A stretch of DNA of 43,447 nucleotides from Pseudomonadota bacterium (GTDB taxonomy: Bacteria > Pseudomonadota > Alphaproteobacteria > Caulobacterales > Caulobacteraceae): positions 1 to 43,447 of the forward strand of contig JAKAZA010000015.1 of NCBI GenBank assembly GCA_021816155.1, read 5' to 3'. The notes under the pieces were generated by a model. That model was not told the origin of the DNA and ran no database searches. It saw only the letters and a program-made list of their open reading frames with translations. This document shows, in pieces, positions 18,092-26,844 of the stretch. The translations under genes and the position numbers were made by a program. Positions within the stretch are counted from its first letter, which is position 1. Every line of letters starts with the position of its first letter.

Positions 18092-19074
18092 GCGGCGAAG
18101 AGGCGCGGGGCGGACTGCGCGCCCTGGCCGCACGGAGTTGGGCGTTCCTGCGCCGGCCCCTGGTCCGCCGCGCCTTTTCGGTCGCCTGTTTCGCCGCAGC
18201 GGTCTGGCTGATCTGGGTTCAGCTTTCTCAGTTCTCGATCGGCGATTTCGTGGCCGCGCTCCTCGCGACGCCCGCGCCGGCCGTAGGACTGAGCATAGCC
18301 CTGACCGCGGCCAGCTACCTCTGCCTCTCCACCACCGAGTGGATGGCGCTGCACGCCTGGGGCCGGCGTCTCAGCTACTGGCAGGCGGCCCAGGTCGCCA
18401 TTCCCAGCTACGCGCTGACCAACAGCGCCGGCTTCAGCCCGGCGACCGGCACGGTGATGCGGGTGCAGCTCTACGCGCGGCGCGGCCTTGGCGCCGGCCA
18501 GAGCGCGAAAGTGGCCATGCTGGCGGGTGCGGCTGTGACGGTGAGCGGGCTGGTCGCGGGGGGAGCGATGATGCTGCTGAAGCGGCGCATGTTCGCCGCG
18601 GCGTTGCACCTTCCCGAGGCGCTCGTCGTCGCCCTCGCGCTGGCGCTCGTGGCGCCGGCCTCGCTGTGGTTCGTGACCTTCACCACCCGCGCGCCGCGCT
18701 GGCTCGGCGGCGCTCCCGAGCGACATCTCTCGCCGGCGCAGCGGATGCTGGGGCTGGCGGCGGGGCTCGGCGACTGGCTGTTCTCCTGCGCGGCGCTCTT
18801 CGTCCTGCTGCCCGACCCGCGGTGGCAGATATTCGCCGGCTTCCTCTGGGCCTACATCGGCGGCTCGGTGCTGAGTGCGGCTACCGGGGTGCCCGGCGGC
18901 ATCGGGGTCTTCGAGGCGCTCATGCTGCTGCTGACCCACATCGTGGCCCGCGCCCACGAGACCGCTGCTGCGCTCCTGCTCTATCGCTGCATCTACAGCT
19001 TCGGGCCGCTCGGGCTGATTTCGGTCCATGGACTGCTGCGCCGGCTGCGGGCGGCGCCGGCGGGCCGGACCTGA
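18088..19074 (+). CDS. Lysylphosphatidylglycerol synthase-type transmembrane protein
   Basis: The 328-residue integral membrane protein has about eight hydrophobic segments and resembles the flippase half of MprF (UPF0104/DUF2156-less family). The family signature is visible in NSAGFSPATGTVMRVQLYARRG and GVPGGIGVFEALMLLL. There is no C-terminal lysyl-transfer domain, so a lipid flippase or lipid-handling role is more likely than aminoacylation. Its ATG overlaps the upstream hydrolase stop (ATGA), which implies coupled translation. Confidence 0.85.
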   Translation: MSGEEARGGLRALAARSWAFLRRPLVRRAFSVACFAAAVWLIWVQLSQFSIGDFVAALLATPAPAVGLSIALTAASYLCLSTTEWMALHAWGRRLSYWQAAQVAIPSYALTNSAGFSPATGTVMRVQLYARRGLGAGQSAKVAMLAGAAVTVSGLVAGGAMMLLKRRMFAAALHLPEALVVALALALVAPASLWFVTFTTRAPRWLGGAPERHLSPAQRMLGLAAGLGDWLFSCAALFVLLPDPRWQIFAGFLWAYIGGSVLSAATGVPGGIGVFEALMLLLTHIVARAHETAAALLLYRCIYSFGPLGLISVHGLLRRLRAAPAGRT

Positions 19075-19083
19075 GCGACTCCG

Positions 19084-20364
19084 ATGGTGAGGCGACCTCG
19101 AGCGATCGCATCCCCGACGACCGAGACGCGGGAACTGGAGATGGAGCGGGTTGGCGCGGCCGGCGATGGCGTCGCCGCCGGTCCCGTCTACGTACCGGGC
19201 GCGCTCCCGGGCGAGCGGGTGCTGGCCGCAATCGCAGGCGACCGTGGCGAAGCACGCGAGCTGCGCGTGCGGAGCCCTGATCGCGTTGCCCCCGCCTGTC
19301 CGCACTTTGGCGAATGCGGGGGCTGCGCGCTGCAGCACTGGCGGTCCGGGCCGTATCTCGCCTGGAAGGCCGAACAGATCCGGCTGGCGCTCGCCCGCGA
19401 GCGGATCGAGACCGAGATCGCTGCGCCGTTCGCCGTCTCGCCGGGGTCGCGCCGGCGCCTCGCGCTCCACGCCAGGTCCGACGGGCGCGGCGGTGCGAAT
19501 GTCGGCTTCAAGGCGCGGGGAACATGGCGGCTCGTCCCGATCGACGTCTGTCCTGTCGCCGATCCGCGCTTGGCGGACGCGTTGCCGGCGCTGCGCAGAC
19601 TGGCCGGGCCGCTCTTCGAGCAGGCGCGGTCGGCGCCGACGCTGCATGTCACGCTCTCCGAGACGGGGCTGGACGTCGAGGTGACCGGCGTGGAGCGGCG
19701 GGCGGGGGCGCTGTCGGGCGACGCGCGCGCCCGTGTGGCCGCTGCCGCCGCGGGCGATTTCGCCCGCGTGACGCTCGATGGCGAGCCGCTGTACCAGGCC
19801 CGCGCACCGGTCGTTCAGGTCGGCCGCGCCAGCGTCGCGCCGCCTCCGGGCGCTTTTCTCCAGGCGGTCCCCGCGGCCGAGGCGGCGATGGGCGCGTTCG
19901 TGGTCGACGCCCTGTCCGGGGCGGCGCGCGTCGCCGATCTCTATTGCGGCGTGGGGGCCTTCGCGCTGCGGCTCGCCGAGACGGCGGCTGTGGCGGCCTT
20001 TGACATCTCTGAGCCGGCGGTGCGGGCGCTGGCCGCGGCGCATGGGCGCACGCCGGGCCTGAAGCCGCTGACCGCGGAGGCGCGCGATCTCGGGCGCCGG
20101 CCGGTGGGTGCGTCGGAGCTGAAGCGGATCGAGGCCGTGGTGATCGATCCGCCACGCGCCGGAGCCGCGGCGCAGCATCGCGAGCTGGCGGCCTCCGGCG
20201 TGGCGCGCGTCGCGGGCGTCTCCTGCAATCCGGCCACCTTCGCCAGGGACGCGCGCATCCTTACGGACGCTGGCTTCGAGTTGCGGCGGGTGCTCCCAGT
20301 TGACCAGTTCCTGTGGTCGCCCCACGTGGAGCTTGTGGGCCTGTTCGAGAGGAACGGCGGTTGA
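19084..20364 (+). CDS. RNA m5U methyltransferase, TrmA/RumA family
   Basis: The 426-residue SAM-dependent enzyme methylates uridine C5 in rRNA or tRNA. An N-terminal TRAM-like segment (ELEMERVGAAGDGVA) is followed by an iron-sulfur cysteine set CPHFGECGGC. The Rossmann motif is VADLYCGVGAFALRLA, followed by VVIDPPRAGA and the catalytic cysteine in SCNPATFARD. The ending VDQFLWSPHVELVGLF is typical. The start at 19084 retains the full TRAM region; a shorter ATG at 19141 would cut into it. The next gene overlaps by TTGA. Confidence 0.92.
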   Translation: MVRRPRAIASPTTETRELEMERVGAAGDGVAAGPVYVPGALPGERVLAAIAGDRGEARELRVRSPDRVAPACPHFGECGGCALQHWRSGPYLAWKAEQIRLALARERIETEIAAPFAVSPGSRRRLALHARSDGRGGANVGFKARGTWRLVPIDVCPVADPRLADALPALRRLAGPLFEQARSAPTLHVTLSETGLDVEVTGVERRAGALSGDARARVAAAAAGDFARVTLDGEPLYQARAPVVQVGRASVAPPPGAFLQAVPAAEAAMGAFVVDALSGAARVADLYCGVGAFALRLAETAAVAAFDISEPAVRALAAAHGRTPGLKPLTAEARDLGRRPVGASELKRIEAVVIDPPRAGAAAQHRELAASGVARVAGVSCNPATFARDARILTDAGFELRRVLPVDQFLWSPHVELVGLFERNGG

Positions 20365-21440
20365 GCGAGGTGCGGGAGAGACCGGCTCCGCGGCGGGCGT
20401 TCGTTGGCGACGCCCGCGCCTATGCCGCCCGGGCGGCGGCGAAGGCGATCTGGTGGGGCGCGGCGGGGGTCGCCGCGCGCGCACTGGCCCGCCCGACGGA
20501 CGTGAAGCCGCCTGACTTCGTTCCGATGGCCGAGCCACCGCCGGCCGGGGTCGTTCGCCGCGCCTGGCTGGAGGCGTTCGAGAAGGATGCGGCCGATGTC
20601 GCCGCCGGCCTCTATCCGTCCATGGCCGACAGGCGCGCCGACCCGGTCGCCGCCGTTCGGCGCACCGCCGACTTCATGGCCGACGCCATGGAAGTCGAAG
20701 CGCGCCGACGGCGCGGCGACGCCCGCGAGGTGCGCGCTGACGCGCCCGCCAGCTATCCGGCCTACTACCGCCAGAACTTCCATTTCCAATCCGGCGGCTG
20801 GTTCACGGCCGACAGCGCGCAACGCTATGAGACACAGGTCGAGGCGCTGTTCGCGGGCGCGGCGGGCGCGATGCGCCGGCGCGCGCTCTCGCTGCTCGCC
20901 CGGGCGTGGCGCGCCCGCGACCATCGGGGACTCGCGATCCTCGATCTCGCCTGCGGCGCAGGCGGCTTCGTCGCTGACCTGCGTCGGGCGTTTCCGAGGG
21001 CTCGGGTCATCGGCGTGGACCTCTCGCCCGCCTATCTGGCGGAAGCGCGCGGCGCGGCGCCAGGGACCGCGTTCGTGCAGGCCAAGGCCGAACTGCTGCC
21101 GTTCGCCAGCGGCAGCTTCGATGCGGTGACGAGCGTCTACCTGTTCCATGAGCTTCCGCCGAAGGTGCGTCCGGTCGTCGCCGCCGAGATCGCCCGCTTG
21201 CTGAGGCCCGGCGGCCATTTCGCGCTCGCCGACTCGATCCAGCCTGTGGACGAGCCGCGCCTCGCCCGGCTGCTGGAGGCGTTCCCCGCCTACTTTCACG
21301 AGCCCTATTACGCCGGCTACGCCAGGACGGATCTCGCGGCTCTGTTCGGCGAGGCCGGCCTGTGGCTGGCCGGCGAGGATCGGGCGTTCCTGACCAAGGC
21401 CATGCTTTTCGAACGGTCGGCCGACGCTGCGGTCGTCTGA
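20361..21440 (+). CDS. Class I SAM-dependent methyltransferase
   Basis: The 359-residue protein has a C-terminal methyltransferase domain with motif I ILDLACGAGGFVADL and acidic motif II VIGVDLSPAYL. The later motifs are SFDAVTSVYLFHELP and LLRPGGHFALADSI, a layout seen in UbiE/SmtA-like enzymes. The N-terminal 190 residues are family-specific and contain YPAYYRQNFHFQSGGW. It starts at TTG 20361, overlapping the upstream stop (TTGA); the longer in-frame extension lies inside that gene. Substrate is unknown. It probably shares a transcript with the RNA methyltransferase. Confidence 0.88.
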   Translation: MSEVRERPAPRRAFVGDARAYAARAAAKAIWWGAAGVAARALARPTDVKPPDFVPMAEPPPAGVVRRAWLEAFEKDAADVAAGLYPSMADRRADPVAAVRRTADFMADAMEVEARRRRGDAREVRADAPASYPAYYRQNFHFQSGGWFTADSAQRYETQVEALFAGAAGAMRRRALSLLARAWRARDHRGLAILDLACGAGGFVADLRRAFPRARVIGVDLSPAYLAEARGAAPGTAFVQAKAELLPFASGSFDAVTSVYLFHELPPKVRPVVAAEIARLLRPGGHFALADSIQPVDEPRLARLLEAFPAYFHEPYYAGYARTDLAALFGEAGLWLAGEDRAFLTKAMLFERSADAAVV

Positions 21441-21617
21441 CGTGGCCGCGGATGAACGCGCCGTGAAAATCGCACTCAAGCTCGGTTCAGGCTGGCGCCG
21501 CCACCACTGGGCCGAGATACTGGTCCGGGCGGTCCGTGATCGGGCCGTCGCCGGCTTATCGCGCGACCAGCGGCGCGCTTCAGTCCACCACGCGCTGCGA
21601 CATCGGGGTTCCTCAGC

Positions 21618-22298
21618 ATGAAGCGTCTCGCGCTCGCCGCATTAGCGGCCTCCTTGATCGGCGGCGCGGCGTACGCGGCGCCCTGGCATGGCGCCGCCCA
21701 GCGTGGTGGGGGTTACCACGCCGCCGCCCACTTCCATGGCGGCGGCTTCCACGGCGCAGGCGGCGTCCACGGAGGCGCGGGCTTCCATGGCGGCGGGTTC
21801 CGGGGCGGCGGCAATGTCAACCGCGGCGGCTTTCAAGGCGCAGCGGGCGGTTTCCGGGGCAATGGCTATCGGGGCCGGGCAGGGTTCCACGGCCGCGGCG
21901 GCAACGGGTTTCGGGGCGGCGGCGCGGCCGGATTCCAGGGGCGCGGCAACCACGGCGGGTACAATCGTGACAACGGCGGCGCGGGGTACTACGGCGGCGG
22001 CTGGCGCGGCGGCGGTGATGGGTGGCGTGGTGACGGCGGCGGCTGGCGCGGCGGCGGTGATGCCTGGGGTGACGGCTGGCGCGGCCCGCACGACAACTGG
22101 GGGTATCACGGCTGGGGATACGGCGCGTTCATCCCGGATTCGTTCCTCACGTCCGACTTCTTCATCAACGACTACTCGTACTGGGACCTGGCGCCTCCGC
22201 CAGCCGACTGCGAGTGGGTTCAGGACGGTCCCAACGCCCTGCTCGTCGACGTCGACAGCGGCGAAGTCTTGCAGGTGATCCCGAACTACTTCGACTGA
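21618..22298 (+). CDS. Gly/His-rich secreted protein with RcnB-like C-terminus
   Basis: The 226-residue protein has a Sec signal peptide (MKRLALAALAASLIGGAAYAA). A long Gly-rich stretch with HGGGF, RGGG and WRGGGDG repeats follows, with many His and Asn. The C-terminal domain, YWDLAPPPADCEWVQDG then DSGEVLQVIPNYFD, resembles the RcnB (nickel/cobalt homeostasis) fold. It is probably periplasmic. A His-rich repeat could bind metal; that is inference. The start is ATG 21618 after GGGGTTCCTCAGC. The plus-strand frame at 21536 is a shadow. Confidence 0.8.
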   Translation: MKRLALAALAASLIGGAAYAAPWHGAAQRGGGYHAAAHFHGGGFHGAGGVHGGAGFHGGGFRGGGNVNRGGFQGAAGGFRGNGYRGRAGFHGRGGNGFRGGGAAGFQGRGNHGGYNRDNGGAGYYGGGWRGGGDGWRGDGGGWRGGGDAWGDGWRGPHDNWGYHGWGYGAFIPDSFLTSDFFINDYSYWDLAPPPADCEWVQDGPNALLVDVDSGEVLQVIPNYFD

Positions 22299-23509
22299 CG
22301 CACGGGCGGCGAGCCGACTTCGCCGTTCCCGACCTCGCCGTTCCCGGTCGCGCGGTCGGCGTCGCGGCATTCGCTGTCCATCGCGCGAAAATGGCTGTCG
22401 CCTTGCGCCCCGCGCGCCGGCGCCGACTCCAACGCGCCGGTGACCACCCGCGCACCGCTCTCGAGCGTGCGGTGCACCGGGCATCTGCCCGCGATTTCCA
22501 TCAGCCGGGCCGTCTGGTCGTCGTCCAGCGGCCCCTCGAGCGCGATGCGGCGATCGAACATGTCCGGCGGCGTCTGCCCGGCGATCTTCTCGTGGCGCAC
22601 CGCGACCCGCGACCGCTCGAGCGGCCAGCCCTTGCGCTCGGCGTAGAGGCGAAGCGTCATGGTCGTGCAGGCGCCCAGGGCGGAGGCGAGCAGTTCGTAA
22701 GGGCTGGGCCCGCTGCCCAGCCCGCCCACGTCGGGCGGCTCGTCGGCGAGCATGCGCCAACTGCGGCCACTGACTTCGACCTGGAACTTGCCGGCGCCGG
22801 TCTCGGCCACGCGGACGGCGCCGTCGTCTGCGGCCGTGGCGGGCGCCTGCGGCAGGTAGCGGCCGGCCCACGCGGCGATCACCTGGGCCGCATAGTCGGC
22901 GTCCTCAACCCGGGCCAGCAGGTGGTCGGCGGTGTCGAGCGAGATGAAGCTTCTCGGGTGGCGGGCGGCCATGAAAATCTCGGATGCGTTCGCGATGCCC
23001 ACCTCCTGGTCGACCGGCGAATGGAGGATCAGCAGCGGGCGACGCAGGCGGCCGATCGCGGATTTGAGACGCGCGCCCGGGTCGGGTCCGGTCGGGACCG
23101 AGAGGCCCGGCCTGCGCGCGGGATCGGCTGGCGCGCCAATGACGGCGACGGCCTTCGCGGACGCGACGTCCGAGGCCGCAGCCAGGACCGCGGACCCGCC
23201 GAGGCTGTGGCCGATCAGGAGGGCCGGCGGTCGGCATCTCCCTTCCAGCCACCGCGCGGCGGCGGCGATGTCGGCCGTTTCCGGTACGTCGCGCGAGCGA
23301 TCGCCGCGGCCGGCGTAGGCGAAGCCCAGCACGGCGACGCCCGAGTCGGCCAGCGCCCGGCCGATGCGCGCGGCGGCCTGCGATGTCTCGCCGAGTCCGA
23401 AACAGTGGACGAGAAGCGCCGTGGCCCTGGGGGTCCTATCCGGCCGGTCGAACCGCGCCGCAAGCGTCCGGCCCTGCGCGCCCGCGAACTCGACATTCTC
23501 CGTGGGCAT
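22286..23509 (-). CDS. Bifunctional alpha/beta hydrolase-OsmC fusion protein
   Basis: The 407-residue protein has two domains. Residues 1-245 are an alpha/beta hydrolase with HCFGLGE near 35 and the nucleophile elbow GHSLGG. Residues 250-375 are an OsmC/Ohr-type domain: PYELLASALGACTTMTLRLYAERK with a peroxidatic-type Cys, and RCPVHRTLE with the second Cys. Such fusions are known in proteobacteria. OsmC domains reduce organic hydroperoxides, so the protein may release and detoxify peroxidised esters. It ends with an unusual GNGEVGNGEVG repeat, and its stop region overlaps the convergent RcnB-like gene by 13 nt. RBS GGAGGACATCG precedes ATG 23509. Confidence 0.9.
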   Translation of the reverse strand: MPTENVEFAGAQGRTLAARFDRPDRTPRATALLVHCFGLGETSQAAARIGRALADSGVAVLGFAYAGRGDRSRDVPETADIAAAARWLEGRCRPPALLIGHSLGGSAVLAAASDVASAKAVAVIGAPADPARRPGLSVPTGPDPGARLKSAIGRLRRPLLILHSPVDQEVGIANASEIFMAARHPRSFISLDTADHLLARVEDADYAAQVIAAWAGRYLPQAPATAADDGAVRVAETGAGKFQVEVSGRSWRMLADEPPDVGGLGSGPSPYELLASALGACTTMTLRLYAERKGWPLERSRVAVRHEKIAGQTPPDMFDRRIALEGPLDDDQTARLMEIAGRCPVHRTLESGARVVTGALESAPARGAQGDSHFRAMDSECRDADRATGNGEVGNGEVGSPPVRQSK

Positions 23510-23590
23510 CGATGTCCTCCGCCGCGCGGGTTGCGTGAACCCGCGCCAGGAGTGTAGCGCGAAGCGAGCCACCGCAAGGAGAGCCTGGAC

Positions 23591-24625
23591 ATGGCTTCGA
23601 AGATCGCCAGCGACCCCCGGATCGATCCCCGCATCAAGGCGATGTTCGGCGCCTGGCCAGACCTGACGCCGTCGACGGACGTCCCGAACCGCGACGCGCT
23701 GCTGGCCGAAGAGAATTCGGAAGCCGGTCGCCAGCGCTGGGCCGCCACGCAGGCGATGATGGACGCGCTGGACAACGAGACCGTAGCGCCCTCGGCGGGG
23801 CTGGTGGTCCGCGACGAGCGCTTCCAGTCGCAGCCCGACGGCAACTGGATCAACATCCGCTACGTCCGGCCCGACAACGCCGAGATCCTGCCCTGCGTCT
23901 ACTACATCCATGGCGGGGGCATGATGACGATGTCCGCGTACGACGGCATGTATCGCGCCTGGAGCCGCCTGATCGCCGCCGAGGGCGTGGCGGTGGCCAT
24001 GGTCGACTTCCGCAACTGCGTGCGCGCGTCGTCGGCGCCCGAGGTGGCGCCTTTTCCGGCCGGACTCAACGACTGCGTCTCCGGCGTGAAGTGGGTGAGC
24101 GCCCATCACGCCGAGCTTCGCATCGATCCCGCGACGATCATCGTCGCCGGCGAGAGCGGTGGCGGCAACCTGACGCTCGCCACGGGCCTCAAGCTGCTCA
24201 AGGACGGGGACATCGGCCTGATCAAGGGCCTTTACGCCCTCTGTCCCTATATCGCCGGCCGATGGCCGCAGGACCGTTTTCCGTCGTCGATCGAGAACAA
24301 CGGCATCCTTCTCGATCTGCATTCGAACCGCGGCGCGATGGGCTACGGGATCGAGGCGTTCAACGCCCGTGACCCGCTCGCCTGGCCGGCCTTCGCGACC
24401 GAGGCGGACGTGAAGGGGTTGCCCGCCACCGTGATCAGCGTCAACGAGTGCGACCCACTGCGCGACGAAGGGGTCGCCTTCTACCGCCTGCTGCTCGCCG
24501 CTGGAGTGCCGGCGCGCTGCCGTACGGTCATGGGGACCATTCACGGCACCGAGGTGTTCGCCGCCTCGTGCCCCGACATCAGCCGCGACGGCGCGGCGCT
24601 CATCGCGAGGTTCGCGAAGGCGTAG
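23591..24625 (+). CDS. Hormone-sensitive-lipase family alpha/beta hydrolase
   Basis: The 344-residue protein belongs to the HSL group: HGGG in YIHGGGMMTMS, GESGG nucleophile in VAGESGGGNLTLA, acid in NECDPLRDEG and His in TIHGTEVF. Members hydrolyse short-chain and aromatic esters in the cytoplasm. GCAAGGAGA precedes ATG 23591. It is divergent from the hydrolase-OsmC gene across an 81-bp promoter region. Confidence 0.9.
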   Translation: MASKIASDPRIDPRIKAMFGAWPDLTPSTDVPNRDALLAEENSEAGRQRWAATQAMMDALDNETVAPSAGLVVRDERFQSQPDGNWINIRYVRPDNAEILPCVYYIHGGGMMTMSAYDGMYRAWSRLIAAEGVAVAMVDFRNCVRASSAPEVAPFPAGLNDCVSGVKWVSAHHAELRIDPATIIVAGESGGGNLTLATGLKLLKDGDIGLIKGLYALCPYIAGRWPQDRFPSSIENNGILLDLHSNRGAMGYGIEAFNARDPLAWPAFATEADVKGLPATVISVNECDPLRDEGVAFYRLLLAAGVPARCRTVMGTIHGTEVFAASCPDISRDGAALIARFAKA

Positions 24626-24644
24626 GGCGGCGGAGACGCCGCCA

Positions 24645-24962
24645 TCAGGTCGGCGCCACCTCCTGGATCACCTCGAAGCCTTCGAAGCGGGGATGGCCCG
24701 CGTAGAGCGGGCGGTTGTCGCCAGCGCCTTGGTGGGCGGCGCGGAACGCCTCAGAGCGCGTCCACGCCTCGAAGTCGGGCTTCGAGCGCCAGATCGTGTG
24801 TGAGGAGTAGAGCGTGTGGTCCTCGGCCTTGGGCCCGCGAAGCAGGTGGAAGGCGACGAAGCCAGGGACGCCGGCGAGATGGGTGTCGCGGTTCAGCCAG
24901 ACGTCTTCGAACGCCTGCTCCTGGCCGGGCAGAACGGAGAAGCGGTTCATGGCGATGAACAT
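24645..24962 (-). CDS. IsdG-like antibiotic-biosynthesis-monooxygenase domain protein
   Basis: The 105-residue ferredoxin-like ABM-domain protein has MNRFSVLPGQEQAFEDVW at the first strand and helix. Asn at position 6, Trp in FEAW and His in FRAAH fall where the Asn-Trp-His triad of IsdG-type heme oxygenases lies. It may therefore degrade heme to recover iron, although not all ABM proteins do. It ends convergently with the upstream esterase, leaving about 20 bp between the stops. Confidence 0.8.
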   Translation of the reverse strand: MFIAMNRFSVLPGQEQAFEDVWLNRDTHLAGVPGFVAFHLLRGPKAEDHTLYSSHTIWRSKPDFEAWTRSEAFRAAHQGAGDNRPLYAGHPRFEGFEVIQEVAPT

Positions 24963-25023
24963 GGGCGGGAGACTCCTTCACGCGCTGGCCTGATCCTGCC
25001 ACGGCAAGGGCGCCTCGCGCCAG

Positions 25024-26790
25024 CTAGCCGGCAGCGCGCTCTCGCGCCGGCTCGGCGGGGGACGTCCATCGCGCGATCGTCTCCAGCAGCGCCGCTGGCC
25101 TGATCGGCTTGCCCAGGTGCCCGTCCATCCCGGCCTCGAGACAGCGCTGCACCTGCTCGGGCAGCACGTTCGCCGTCATGGCGATGATCGGGATGCGGCG
25201 CCGGGCCGGAAGGGCCCGGATGTGGCGCGTCGCGGTGAGGCCGTCCATCACCGGCATCTGTACGTCCATCAGCACGATGTCGTAGCTGGCGCGGCGTAGC
25301 GCTTCGATCGCCTCGGCCCCATTGCCGGCCGTCTCGACCGAGATGTCGAACGGCGCGAGCATCACGCGCACCAACTCGCGGTTGACGTCGATGTCCTCGA
25401 CCAGCAGCAGCCGGACGGGGCGGTCCAGTTCCTGCGCGTCGGCGGCTGCGTGCGTCCCGGCCTCATCAGGCGCGGCGGGCAGCTCAAGCTCGAACCAGAA
25501 GGTCGAGCCCCGGCCGACGGCGCTCTCAACGCCCATACGGCCGCCCATGAGGTCGACGATGCGCCGGCAAATGGCGAGGCCCAGACCGGCGCCCCCGAAC
25601 CGCCGCGAGATCGAAGCGTCGCCCTGGTTGAACCGCTCGAAGATCGCCTCTCGCTGGCTCGGCGCCACGCCGATGCCGGTGTCCGAAACGGCGATCCGAA
25701 GCGCCCGCCGCCCGCCGTCGGCCGCGCGCTGCTCGACGGTGACGACGACGCCGCCTTCGCTGGTGAACTTCAGCGCGTTGGAGATCAGGTTCAACACCAC
25801 CTGACGCAGCCGGGCGCCGTCGCCGCTGAGCCGGCCGCTCTCGCCTTCGCTGCGCACTTCCAGGGTCAGCCCGCGCGCGGTGGCCTGGTTGGCCGCCAGC
25901 ATCGCGACGGAGCGGACCACGGCGAAAGGGTCGAACGGTTGCGAGTCGAGCTCGAGCGCGCCCGACTCCAGTTTCGAGAAGTCGAGCACGTCGTTGACCA
26001 CGACCAGCAGCGTCTCGCTGGCCTCCGCGATCAGCTTGGCGTGGCGGGCGTCCCGTTCCGAAAGCTCGGCAGACTCCTGCAGCACGCCGGCGAAACCAAC
26101 GATGGCGTTCAGCGGCGTCCGGAGCTCGTGGGTCATGTTGGCGAGGAAGTCGGCCTTGGCGGCCGCCGCGGCCTCGGCCCGTCCGGCCAGCACGCGCTGC
26201 TCCGCCTCGCTCTCGACGAGCGCCTTGCGTGTCTCTTCGTGGCGGCGGGCCGCGCAAAGCGTCTGCCGGGCGCCGGATACGGCGAAGCCGAGCCCCAGCG
26301 CCATCACGCCCATGATGGGCCCGCGGCGCAGGCCTGCGTAGGTCGGGTCGAATAGCGTCACCGCCAGCACGCCCATCGCCGGGCCGACGCCGCAGAGTGC
26401 GAACGCCAGCACCGAGCGCGACCCAAAGGTCTGCCCGAAGCCAATCATGCTGATCCAGATGATCGCCGCGCAGACAGCGCCGTCGAGCGTCCCGGTGCGC
26501 CAGAACAGGAGCGCGAGGGCGAACCAGACCGCGGTCAGCGCGAAGATGTAGGCAAGGAAGCTGGCGCGCTGGCCAAGCGTCGCGGGGAGGCGGCGGTGCT
26601 GGCGACGACTGGCGAACCAGCCCCATGTCTCGAGCGCGATCGCGGCCGCGGCCCACGCCGCGCAGATCCGCCAAGGCATGACGAGCGCCGCGACGCAAGC
26701 CGCGCCGACAGCCGCGCTGGCGCGCGGCGGCAGGTTCTCATGCGTCTCGGCGGCGAACTCGTCGAAACGGTGGCCCGGCAGGCTGATCAA
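25024..26790 (-). CDS. Hybrid sensor histidine kinase with receiver domain
   Basis: The 588-residue protein has an N-terminal module of about six hydrophobic helices (to about 175), with no periplasmic sensor domain, then a short coiled coil. A HisKA domain follows with MTHELRTPLNA (His about 219). The ATPase domain holds NLISNALKFTSEGG, DTGIGV and GGAGLGL. A complete receiver domain has its phospho-Asp in VLMDVQMP at about 507 and the conserved Lys in GKPI. TTG 26790 with GGGAG 6 nt upstream is preferred over the TTG at 26820. A downstream phosphotransferase is not nearby. Confidence 0.92.
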   Translation of the reverse strand: MISLPGHRFDEFAAETHENLPPRASAAVGAACVAALVMPWRICAAWAAAAIALETWGWFASRRQHRRLPATLGQRASFLAYIFALTAVWFALALLFWRTGTLDGAVCAAIIWISMIGFGQTFGSRSVLAFALCGVGPAMGVLAVTLFDPTYAGLRRGPIMGVMALGLGFAVSGARQTLCAARRHEETRKALVESEAEQRVLAGRAEAAAAAKADFLANMTHELRTPLNAIVGFAGVLQESAELSERDARHAKLIAEASETLLVVVNDVLDFSKLESGALELDSQPFDPFAVVRSVAMLAANQATARGLTLEVRSEGESGRLSGDGARLRQVVLNLISNALKFTSEGGVVVTVEQRAADGGRRALRIAVSDTGIGVAPSQREAIFERFNQGDASISRRFGGAGLGLAICRRIVDLMGGRMGVESAVGRGSTFWFELELPAAPDEAGTHAAADAQELDRPVRLLLVEDIDVNRELVRVMLAPFDISVETAGNGAEAIEALRRASYDIVLMDVQMPVMDGLTATRHIRALPARRRIPIIAMTANVLPEQVQRCLEAGMDGHLGKPIRPAALLETIARWTSPAEPARERAAG

Positions 26791-26844
26791 GAGCGTCTCC
26801 CAGCCGGGTCCGTACCCCAATGTGGTTAAACGTTACAGAACGGC

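Noticed and set aside
18016-20538. 840-residue minus-strand ORF
   Set aside because: It runs against four well-supported plus-strand genes.
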